Notes under the pieces: model-generated
Told to the model about the DNA's origin: nothing
The model's database searches: none
What the model saw: only the letters and a program-made list of their open reading frames with translations
Made by a program: the position numbers and the translations under genes
Shown: one piece after another, positions 24,598-31,717 of the stretch
Position numbering within the stretch: the stretch's first letter is position 1
Layout: every line of letters starts with the position of its first letter
NCBI GenBank assembly: GCA_046047495.1
Contig: JBJOHV010000069.1
Location: 1 to 36,202, forward strand
DNA: 36,202 nt
Origin: NORP240 sp046047495
Lineage (GTDB): Bacteria > Pseudomonadota > Gammaproteobacteria > Pseudomonadales > Pseudohongiellaceae
Direction: 5' to 3'

Positions 24598-26801
24598 GCA
24601 CTCTGCTTCTTTTCCTGTCGTCGGGCGTGCAGCACCGGTTCGGTGTAGCCATTGGGCTGCTGGCGGCCGGTGAATACCAGTTGACAGGCTGCCGCGAAAG
24701 CGATGGAGCGGTCGTAGTCCGGGGCCATGGGCTCATAGGCCTCGTCACCGCGGTTTTGTCCGTCCACCACGATCGCCATGCGTTTTAAGGTGTCCAGCAC
24801 CTGATCCTTGCTGCACACGCCGTGATGCAGCCAGTTGGCGATGTGCTGGCTGGAAATGCGCAGGGTGGCGCGGTCCTCCATGAGACCGATGTCATGGATG
24901 TCGGGCACCTTGGAGCAGCCGATGCCCTGGTCGATCCAGCGCACCACATAGCCGAGGATGCCCTGCACATTGTTGTCCAGTTCAAGCTGTACCTGTTCCG
25001 GTGAGAGGGTCGCCGGATCCGCGAGCAGGGGAATGGTCAGCAGGTCCGCCACCGATACCGGCGGGCGTGTGCGCAGTTCCTGTTGCCGCGCCCTCACATC
25101 CACCTGATGGTAGTGCAGGGCGTGTAATACGGCGGCGGTGGGCGAGGGGACCCAGGCGGTATTGGCGCCGGCCATGGGATGGGCGATCTTTTCCTTCACC
25201 ATGCGGGCCATCAGGTCCGGCATCGCCCACATGCCCTTGCCGATCTGGGCCCTGCCGGGCAGTCCGCAGGCCAGCCCCAGGTTCACGTTGTTGTCCTCGT
25301 AGGCCTGGATCCAGGTGCTGTGTTTCATGTCCGCCTTTGGCACCATCACTCCGGCTTCCATGCTGGTGTGAATCTCATCGCCGGTGCGGTCCAGAAAGCC
25401 GGTGTTGATGAATACCACCCGATCCCGCGCCGCTGCGATGCAGGCCTTGAGGTTGAGGGTCGTGCGCCGCTCCTCGTCCATGATGCCGATCTTGATGGTG
25501 TTGGGCTCCAGGTCCAGGGCCTGCTCCACCCGGCTGAACAGCTCGCAGCTGAAGCTCACTTCCTCGGGTCCATGCATCTTCGGCTTGACGATGTAAATGC
25601 TGCCACTGCGGGAGTTGCGTCGCCGTGTCTCGCCGCGCAGGTCCAGCAGGGCGATGGCGCTGGTGAGCAGGGCGTCCAGGATGCCCTCGTACACCGGTTC
25701 CCGATCCTGGTCCAGTATGGCATCGCTGCGCATCAGGTGCCCCACATTGCGAATCAGCATGAGGCTGCGGCCGGGCAGGGTGAACTTTTTCCCGGCGGCA
25801 TCAAGGTACTGCCTGTCCTTGTTCAAGCTGCGGGTCATGCGCTTGCCATTCTTGATGAAGGTGTCTTCCAGTTCGCCTGTGATCAGGCCCAGCCAATTGC
25901 GGTAGACCGCCACCTTGTCCTCCGCATCCACGGCGGCGACCGAGTCCTCGCAGTCCTGAATGGTGGTGATGGCCGCTTCCAGTATCACATCGCTGATATG
26001 GGCCGGGTCGTCGGCACCGACTTCGGAATCCGCGGCGAACTCGATCTCGACATGCAGTCCATGGTTGCGCAGCAGGACCGCTTCCGGCACAGTGGGTTTG
26101 CCGCGGTAACCCGCCAGCTGCCGCGGGTCACGCAGACCCGCCACCCGATTGTCTTCCAACTGCACCCGCAATTCGCCGTCCTCGATGCTGTAGTCGAGAG
26201 CGTCTCGGTGGGAGCCCCGGCTCAACGGGCAGGCCTGGTCCAGGAATTCCCGCACATAGGCAATCACCCGTGCCCCCCGCACCGGGTTGTAACGGACTTC
26301 CCGCGCCGCGCCATCCTCCTCGCCGATCACATCCGTGCCATACAGGGCGTCATACAGGCTGCCCCAGCGGGCATTGGCGGCGTTGAGGGCGAAGCGGGCG
26401 TTCTTCACCGGCACCACCAGCTGGGGTCCGGCCTGAACGGCAATTTCCTGGTCCACATTGGTGGTGCCGATCTGGAAATCCTCCGGCGATGGCAGCAGAT
26501 AACCGATGTCACGGAGGAACTGTGCATAGGCTTCCCCGTCATGGGGCTGGCCGCGGCGCTCCCTATGCCAGGCATCGATCTGCGCCTGCAACGTATCGCG
26601 CCGCTGCAGCAAGGCCGTGTTGCGCGGGGTCAGGTCATGGATGATGTCGGCGCAGGCCTCCCAGAAATGCTCCCTGTCCATGCCGATGCGGGGCAGCAGC
26701 AGGTTGTTGACGAAATTGGCCAGGGTGGCGGCCACCCGCAGACCCGCCAGGTCGGTGTAATTGTAAGTGTCGTTGAGGACTTCGCGGCGGTCTTCACTCA
26801 T
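24558..26801 (-). CDS. glcB: Malate synthase G
   Basis: 747 aa, cytoplasmic; condenses glyoxylate with acetyl-CoA to malate. The monomeric G form is recognised by its length (usually about 720-730) and by segments such as NAANARWGSLYDALYGTD, GSIYIVKPKMHGPEEVSFSCELF, INTGFLDRTGDEIHTSMEAG, and MEDRATLRISSQHIANWLHHG with the catalytic Asp643. The N-terminal extension of roughly 20 residues is slightly longer than usual, but no later Met fits. AGGAACAGGG precedes the ATG, which lies inside the last codons of the upstream DUF2721 gene (8-base overlap), so the two are probably coupled. No isocitrate lyase is in the window; glyoxylate could come from glycolate or other sources. Confidence 0.95.
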   Translation of the reverse strand: MSEDRREVLNDTYNYTDLAGLRVAATLANFVNNLLLPRIGMDREHFWEACADIIHDLTPRNTALLQRRDTLQAQIDAWHRERRGQPHDGEAYAQFLRDIGYLLPSPEDFQIGTTNVDQEIAVQAGPQLVVPVKNARFALNAANARWGSLYDALYGTDVIGEEDGAAREVRYNPVRGARVIAYVREFLDQACPLSRGSHRDALDYSIEDGELRVQLEDNRVAGLRDPRQLAGYRGKPTVPEAVLLRNHGLHVEIEFAADSEVGADDPAHISDVILEAAITTIQDCEDSVAAVDAEDKVAVYRNWLGLITGELEDTFIKNGKRMTRSLNKDRQYLDAAGKKFTLPGRSLMLIRNVGHLMRSDAILDQDREPVYEGILDALLTSAIALLDLRGETRRRNSRSGSIYIVKPKMHGPEEVSFSCELFSRVEQALDLEPNTIKIGIMDEERRTTLNLKACIAAARDRVVFINTGFLDRTGDEIHTSMEAGVMVPKADMKHSTWIQAYEDNNVNLGLACGLPGRAQIGKGMWAMPDLMARMVKEKIAHPMAGANTAWVPSPTAAVLHALHYHQVDVRARQQELRTRPPVSVADLLTIPLLADPATLSPEQVQLELDNNVQGILGYVVRWIDQGIGCSKVPDIHDIGLMEDRATLRISSQHIANWLHHGVCSKDQVLDTLKRMAIVVDGQNRGDEAYEPMAPDYDRSIAFAAACQLVFTGRQQPNGYTEPVLHARRQEKKQSAYRVPGMISKPAS

Positions 26802-27264
26802 TGCCCTGTTCCTGAATCACGAGATTGAGCCCTTCACGCATGCGGCGGGTGGAAATGGTGACTTCGAACATGAACAGGATCAGGCCCAAGATCAACAGCA
26901 GCATGGCGCACACGAACAACACGGCGATCAGAACGGACAGATTGAGGGCGGCCAGCTCGCCCAGAAACAGGGAGACGATCACCAGGCACACCGCCAGTGC
27001 CGCGGCCACGCACAGGCGTATGGCCCAGTTCACCAGGCGGACCCGCCGCCACAGGGCGGTGGTTTCCCGCTCCAGCAAGGGTTTGTGCTCGGCGTGGGGC
27101 TCCCTGGACAGGCGGCCTTCCACCACCCGGGTGCGGTCCACGATGCGTCCGAGACGGATGGACAGCACGTTGAGAAATCCGGCGATGCCCGCCAGCAGGA
27201 ACACCGGCGCCACCGCCAGTTGGATGACGCCGGCGATGGACTCCACTGCAGTGATTTGTTCCAT
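26794..27264 (-). CDS. DUF2721 membrane protein
   Basis: 156 aa with three predicted transmembrane helices (about 13-34, 80-101, 108-134) and a cytoplasm-side charged loop between the first two (RLGRIVDRTRVVEGRL). The IRLGRIVDRTR segment and the three-helix layout match the DUF2721 family, whose function is unknown. The C-terminus is charged (VTISTRRMREGLNLVIQEQGNE). Its stop overlaps the start of glcB, so the pair likely share an mRNA whose promoter lies in the 179-base divergent gap before the PQQ dehydrogenase. Confidence 0.8.
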   Translation of the reverse strand: MEQITAVESIAGVIQLAVAPVFLLAGIAGFLNVLSIRLGRIVDRTRVVEGRLSREPHAEHKPLLERETTALWRRVRLVNWAIRLCVAAALAVCLVIVSLFLGELAALNLSVLIAVLFVCAMLLLILGLILFMFEVTISTRRMREGLNLVIQEQGNE

Positions 27265-27402
27265 GTCCGAGATGGGCTGCGTTATTGAGGGTTGGGTGCC
27301 AAGCTACCATATCTGCCCTGCCACGGACATCCGCGGCTGAGCCGGCATTCACCGCCGGATGGCCGTCACAGAGCGGATTTTGCTGAATTTTCAGCCGCCC
27401 CT

Positions 27403-27411
27403 TGCTACAGT
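27403..27411 (+). promoter_or_regulatory. Extended -10 promoter for the PQQ dehydrogenase
   Basis: TGCTACAGT at 27403-27411 is an extended -10 (TGn plus TACAGT), with predicted start near 27418 and the ATG at 27444. The ribosome site AGAGG lies 8-12 bases before the ATG. A small symmetric site CTGAATTTTCAG (27383-27394) sits at the -35 position. The rest of the gap 27265-27443 shows nothing I can name. Confidence 0.4.
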
Positions 27412-27443
27412 ATCGCCACGTTGTAAAACCAAGAGGCAAGTCC

Positions 27444-29477
27444 ATGAAACAAGCAATCCTGAGCACGCGACGCTGGCTGCAACAGGCGGTGATGCTGGTG
27501 TTGGCCCTGGTGCCATTCGCCGCCACGGCCCAGACGCCGGAAACCGTGGAATGGTTCACCCTGGGCAATGATTTCGGTCACACCCGGTACACCCCGGCCG
27601 ACCAGATCACGGCCGAGAATTTTGACGAGCTGGAAGTGGCCTGGGTATGGGATGGTGCCAGTTTCGGTGCCGTGTCCGGGCGTTCCACCCCGTCCTACAT
27701 CGACGGTCTGCTGTACACCGTGGCGGGCAACCTGCGTCACGTGATCGCCATCGATCCCAAAACCGGTGAAACCGTGTGGTCCTACCGGGAGCCCCGCACC
27801 GGCCGCGCCAACTACTCCATGCGCGCCGATTACGGCAAAGGCGTCGGCTTCGGCTATGTGGACGGCAAGGGCGTGGTGTACATCATCTCCCCCGGCTTCT
27901 TCCTGACCGCCCTGGACGCCAAGACCGGTGCCCCGCTGAAGGGTTTCGGTGAGCCGGTGCCCATCGAGGGCTTCCCGGAAACCGGAGTGGTGGACCTGCT
28001 GAAGGACCTGGGTCACCCCTATGACCCCTATGAGGGCATTCCCCTGGAAGTGGGCTATATCACCTCGTCCTCGCCCCCCATCGTGGTCAATGACGTGATC
28101 ATCGTGGGCAACTCCGCGGAGCAGGGCTATCACCAGTCCCGCATCGAGAACGTGCCGGGCGACATCCTGGCCTATGATGCCAAAACCGGGGAATTCCTCT
28201 GGAAATTCAACGTCATTCCCCGGCCCGGTGAATACGGTCACGAGACCTGGGAAAACGATGCCTGGCAATGGACCGGCGACGTGTCCAGCTGGGCGCCCAT
28301 CTCCGCCGATCCGGAAGCCGGCCTGGTGTACATTCCCACCAACGGCGCCACCATCGACTATTACGGCGGCTTCCGTCCCGGTGACAACCTGTTCGGCACC
28401 AGCCTGATCGCCCTCGACGTGAAGACGGGGCAGCGCAAGTGGCACTTCCAGTTCGTGCACCATGACATCTGGAACTATGACACGCCCACCGCGCCCATCC
28501 TGATGGATGTGAACGTGAACGGTGCGCCCACCCCCATCGTGGCCCAGGCCACCAAGCAGGGCTTCGTCTATACCTTCAACCGCATCACCGGTGAGCCAAT
28601 ATGGCCCATCGAGGAACGTCCGGTGCCCCAGTCCACCGTGCCGGGTGAGAAGCTCTCGCCCACCCAGCCGTTCCCCACCAAACCGGCGCCATTCGAGATG
28701 CAGGGCATCAGTGAGGATGACCTGATCGACTACACGCCGGCGTTGCGCCAGGAGGCCATCGCGGCCATGGAGGAGTTCCTCATGGGCCCGCTGTTCCTGC
28801 CGCCGATCCATGACGAAAACGAGTTCGGCAAGTTCGCCGCCATGAACTGCCCGGGCGGTGCCGGCGGGGCCAACATCAACGGCCCGGCAGCTGCCGACCC
28901 CACCACCGGCATCATGTTCGTCACCACCCACAACTCCTGCTTCACCCTGCGGGTGATTCCGGGCGAGGAGGCCGACCTGTTGTTCCCCAACACCACCGGT
29001 CGCACCTTCTCCCAGTACGCCAACTCCGCACGGGGTGCCACGGCGCGGGGTCCCCGTATGCCGTCGGGCCTGCCGTATCTGAAAGGTCCCCTGAGCAAGA
29101 TCGTGGCGATCGACATGAACACCGGTGAGCACCTGTGGTGGATCCCCAGCGGTGAGACGCCGGATCGCATCAAGAACAACCCGGCCCTGGCCGGCGTCGA
29201 TATCGGCAACATCGGTACCGGTGCCCTGGTGCCCATGGTGGCTACGGCCAACATGCTGATCTATTCCGACAGCGCCAGCGATGGCACACCCATGCTGTGG
29301 GCCATCGACAAGGCCACCGGCGAGATCATCGGAGAGATCGAAGCCCCGGCCCGCAGCGGCTATGGCATGAGCTCCTGGGTCCACGACGGACACCAGTACA
29401 TCATGCTGCAGACCGGCGGCACCTTGACCGCCATGGCTCTGCCCGGCGCCAAGGCGGAAGGCGGCGCGGCCCACTGA
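27444..29477 (+). CDS. Exported PQQ-dependent dehydrogenase
   Basis: 677 aa quinoprotein with a Sec signal (about 30 residues, FAATAQ). The eight-bladed propeller family is seen in repeated tryptophan-docking segments (NLRHVIAIDPKTGETVWSYRE, TSLIALDVKTGQRKWHFQFVHHDIWNYD, KIVAIDMNTGEHLWWIPSGETP, MLWAIDKATGEIIGEI) and in PGGAGGANINGPAAADPTTGIMFVTTHN. No CxxCH haem motif and no vicinal Cys pair are present, so it is neither a quinohaemoprotein nor a typical methanol-dehydrogenase-like form. It oxidises an alcohol, sugar or aldehyde in the periplasm and passes electrons to quinone or a cytochrome; substrate unknown. No PQQ-biosynthesis genes lie in the window. A palindromic element starts 3 bases after its stop codon. 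Confidence 0.88.
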   Translation: MKQAILSTRRWLQQAVMLVLALVPFAATAQTPETVEWFTLGNDFGHTRYTPADQITAENFDELEVAWVWDGASFGAVSGRSTPSYIDGLLYTVAGNLRHVIAIDPKTGETVWSYREPRTGRANYSMRADYGKGVGFGYVDGKGVVYIISPGFFLTALDAKTGAPLKGFGEPVPIEGFPETGVVDLLKDLGHPYDPYEGIPLEVGYITSSSPPIVVNDVIIVGNSAEQGYHQSRIENVPGDILAYDAKTGEFLWKFNVIPRPGEYGHETWENDAWQWTGDVSSWAPISADPEAGLVYIPTNGATIDYYGGFRPGDNLFGTSLIALDVKTGQRKWHFQFVHHDIWNYDTPTAPILMDVNVNGAPTPIVAQATKQGFVYTFNRITGEPIWPIEERPVPQSTVPGEKLSPTQPFPTKPAPFEMQGISEDDLIDYTPALRQEAIAAMEEFLMGPLFLPPIHDENEFGKFAAMNCPGGAGGANINGPAAADPTTGIMFVTTHNSCFTLRVIPGEEADLLFPNTTGRTFSQYANSARGATARGPRMPSGLPYLKGPLSKIVAIDMNTGEHLWWIPSGETPDRIKNNPALAGVDIGNIGTGALVPMVATANMLIYSDSASDGTPMLWAIDKATGEIIGEIEAPARSGYGMSSWVHDGHQYIMLQTGGTLTAMALPGAKAEGGAAH

Positions 29478-29479
29478 TA

Positions 29480-29555
29480 TTTAAGGGGACGGAGGGATTA
29501 CTTTTTAATCCCTCCGTCCCCTTTCTGTTTTTCTGTTTTCGTCCCCTTTCTGTTT
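29480..29555. repeat. Palindromic element B (GGGGACGGAGGGATTA family), probable terminator
   Basis: A perfect 18-base-pair stem with loop CTTTT: arms at 29483-29500 and 29506-29523. The 44 bases 29480-29523 are identical to 35166-35209 (element C). Downstream, CGTCCCCTTTCTGTTT occurs twice (29515-29530, 29540-29555; period 25), so the right arm's end has been partly duplicated. It begins 2 bases after the PQQ dehydrogenase stop. The strong stem plus T-rich flank could end transcription of that gene. Confidence 0.9.
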
Positions 29556-29612
29556 GATGGTCATATTTGGGGTTTAGACTCGTGCTCCGACTAAGTTCTG
29601 GCTCGACTTCCC

Positions 29613-30470
29613 ATGACCCATCGAGGCCGCATACTTCTCTGGTGCGTCTATAGCGCGTTGATCACCGGCCTGCTGGGCCTGGCTCTGATGGCTACCCTTC
29701 GGTTGGCAACGGTGGAAACATCCCCGCCGACCTTTGGCGACTACAACAGTTATGCCTGTGGCGATCGCAATCTTGCGGGCCGCTACTTTGAAATCCTCAC
29801 CCTGACTCCCATTGGCGTGGAGCCTCTCGCTGACCACCTTTGTGCCCGGCTCGACCGTTGGCCGGGGATGAACGGGGTGCGGATCAGCTGGCACCCGCGG
29901 GTGTTCCTGACCTCCCAGGCCATCGTGGCGGAAACCTACGACCTGTTTTTCAACCGCGAGCACTTGGTGCGGGGCATGGTCCCCAAACTGGATGACTACT
30001 ACGTCCCCCTGCTGGAAACTCCAAACTACGAGCTCCATTGGGTCACCCTGGGGGAACCGCCGCAGCCCACGGCGGCTTACTTCGCCGACAAGGTGGTGGG
30101 ATTGCTGGACGATCCCGGCAGCCAGACTTTTTTCCTGCAGCCCTCCGCCTGGCTGCGGGAGTCCAACATCGACCTGGCGGAGGATCAGAAACGTTTTTAC
30201 CCGGATATCCCCGCCCTGTTCGATGCCTTTGCGCGGCGTGAGGTGGACCTCATCAGCAGCAGCCTCACCTTCATCGAGGATCAGGATCTGGGCCCGGTGC
30301 GCGGCCTGTTGATCACGGACGAGCTGGATGCGGGCACCTGGTTTCTCAACCGACGCTGGAAGGACCTGGATGCGAACTGCGAGCTGGTCGCAGCCTTGCG
30401 GCAATACACACCGTTCGCTGAGGGGTTTGGCATGAGCGGCAGCTACCGGTCGAATCTGGCCTGCCCGTGA
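29613..30470 (+). CDS. Membrane-anchored periplasmic protein, unknown function
   Basis: 285 aa. One N-terminal transmembrane helix (about 9-30, after MTHRGR) would leave about 250 residues in the periplasm. Outside the helix there are exactly four cysteines (C49, C77, C256, C284), enough for two disulfides. The soluble part (VRISWHPRVFLTSQAIVAETYDLFF, TFFLQPSAWLRESNID, FARREVDLISSSLTFIEDQDLGPVRGLLITDELDAGTWFLNRR) has an alpha/beta look that could be a periplasmic-binding-protein type II fold, but I find no firm match. Its TGA overlaps the GTG of the next gene, implying a functional pair. Starts 57 bases after the end of element B; no clear ribosome site. Confidence 0.7.
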   Translation: MTHRGRILLWCVYSALITGLLGLALMATLRLATVETSPPTFGDYNSYACGDRNLAGRYFEILTLTPIGVEPLADHLCARLDRWPGMNGVRISWHPRVFLTSQAIVAETYDLFFNREHLVRGMVPKLDDYYVPLLETPNYELHWVTLGEPPQPTAAYFADKVVGLLDDPGSQTFFLQPSAWLRESNIDLAEDQKRFYPDIPALFDAFARREVDLISSSLTFIEDQDLGPVRGLLITDELDAGTWFLNRRWKDLDANCELVAALRQYTPFAEGFGMSGSYRSNLACP

Positions 30471-31579
30471 ACGCGATGGCACGTCCACGAATCCTTTTAT
30501 TGGTCGCTCTCCTGGCGCTCTGGGGCCTGTTGAGCGCCCTGGCCGCCTGGCAGGTGCAGCGGTCCGCCGTGGCGGGGATCACCGCCATCCTCAAGCAGGA
30601 GTTGCCCACACGCATCGATGCGGCGGGGATCAACAGTCTGGGAGGCACCGAGGTGACCGGCATCCTGCGGGATCATCTGAACCGGGACCTGGCCTGGCTG
30701 CCGACCCGGGGGATTTACGGCGCCGGCTGTCGCGGCACGGTGCTGGGTCTGGATGATCAAGCCCTGGTGCCTGGGCCGGTGCCGGGTGAGCGGGTCACCC
30801 TGCTCTGGAACACCGCCAGCAGCGCCCGGCATCTGGATATTTCCCTGGACTGCGACATTCGAACGGGCCGCCTGGCGATGGTCCAGTTGCTGCTGGCTCT
30901 GCTGGTGGTCGGCGTGATCGCCACACTGCCACGCCCCCTTTCGAGATCTCAGGGGGAGTGCGTGGAGCGGCTACGGGCGGCGGGACTTGGCAAGGATGAG
31001 TCGCGCCGACTCTCCACGGACACCCGGGTCCAAGCGCTGTCCGGGACGTCACTGTCCTGGTTAGCCCGCCAGTATCGGCACGCCCCCAATATCGAGCAGG
31101 CCCTCGCGGTGGCCCAGGCCGCACCAGATTTGGTGTTTCATCCGGAGCGAGCCCAGGTCTCGGTACACGGGGTCATCATCCCGTTGTCCGCCACGCCATT
31201 CCTCTACTACTACTGGTACGCCATGTGCCGCACCGGACAGGTGGAGGGTGATGACCTAAGCGGTACCGCTGAATCGGCGCGCGGCGAAGGCTGGTTCAGC
31301 AATCCACCCTCCAACCGACCGGACCGCCGCAACAGTGCCGCGCTGATTGCCCTCATGGAGCGGCTGGGTGGGCATCGCAAGGCCATCAACGATCTGGCCG
31401 AAAAAGGAATCCGGGCCCGTACCCTGGACCAGAACCGCAGCAAGATCAAAGACGAACTGGTCGCCGTGTTGGGAGAGGAACTCGCCGCCCCCTACCTGTT
31501 CGACATGAAGCGCGAGCCCAGCACGGCGCGCTACCTCTATCGGTTGTCCCTGAGCCCGTCCCACATCCGCCTAAACTGA
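30467..31579 (+). CDS. Two-helix membrane protein with probable C-terminal winged-helix domain
   Basis: 370 aa from GTG 30467 (ATG 30476 is possible). Helix 1 (about 9-29) and helix 2 (about 137-153) enclose a periplasmic domain of about 107 residues with two cysteines (C88, C129). The cytoplasmic tail of about 215 residues ends in a region I read as winged helix: a strand pair and LSxxxFLYYYWYA (about 229-252), then LIALMERLGGHRKAINDLAEKG, LDQNRSKIKDELVAVLGEELAAPYLF, and closing strands ARYLYRLSLSPSHIRL. Similar endings close C-terminal wHTH domains of several signalling proteins. The layout suggests a CadC/ToxR-like sensor in reverse orientation, with the upstream gene product as periplasmic partner. 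All of this is inference; no family name is assigned. Confidence 0.7.
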   Translation: MNAMARPRILLLVALLALWGLLSALAAWQVQRSAVAGITAILKQELPTRIDAAGINSLGGTEVTGILRDHLNRDLAWLPTRGIYGAGCRGTVLGLDDQALVPGPVPGERVTLLWNTASSARHLDISLDCDIRTGRLAMVQLLLALLVVGVIATLPRPLSRSQGECVERLRAAGLGKDESRRLSTDTRVQALSGTSLSWLARQYRHAPNIEQALAVAQAAPDLVFHPERAQVSVHGVIIPLSATPFLYYYWYAMCRTGQVEGDDLSGTAESARGEGWFSNPPSNRPDRRNSAALIALMERLGGHRKAINDLAEKGIRARTLDQNRSKIKDELVAVLGEELAAPYLFDMKREPSTARYLYRLSLSPSHIRLN

Positions 31580-31594
31580 AAATCGATCCGCGGG

Positions 31595-31636
31595 CCAAGA
31601 CCGAGATGTTTCCCTGGGTCTTGGAGACATCTTTTT
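31595..31636 (+). promoter_or_regulatory. Alternative hairpins upstream of the TonB receptor gene
   Basis: Stem 1 pairs CCAAGACC (31595-31602) with GGTCTTGG (31617-31624). Stem 2 pairs AGATGT (31604-31609) with ACATCT (31627-31632), which runs into a T tract (31632-31636). The 5' arm of stem 2 is inside the loop of stem 1 while its 3' arm is outside, so the two cannot nest in a simple fold. Stem 2 with its T tract is weakly terminator-like. This could be the terminator of the preceding pair or an attenuator for the receptor. The rest of 31580-31717 shows TTGTCA (31644-31649) without a good -10. Confidence 0.4.
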
Positions 31637-31717
31637 CACCCCGTTGTCACCTGAATCCCCCATGATCTGCCGCCGTTCCCCATTGATCTGGTGGACCCAC
31701 TATCAAGGAGATTCAGC

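Noticed and set aside
27405..29474. 689-codon minus-strand open frame
   Set aside because: Exactly antisense to the PQQ dehydrogenase. Its translation is low-complexity Gly/His/Asp/Val typical of antisense shadow in GC-rich genes.
29480..29555. Insertion sequence or small RNA gene
   Set aside because: No transposase, no target duplication seen, and no promoter driving the hairpin. A REP-like element and terminator explain it better.
29575..31579. Toxin-antitoxin or phage-defence pair
   Set aside because: No nuclease, NTPase or other effector motif is visible in either protein; both are membrane-anchored, which fits sensing better. Still unproven.
31644..31672. Sigma70 promoter starting with TTGTCA for the TonB receptor
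   Set aside because: The -35 is good but no acceptable -10 lies 15-19 bases downstream, so I did not list it as a promoter.
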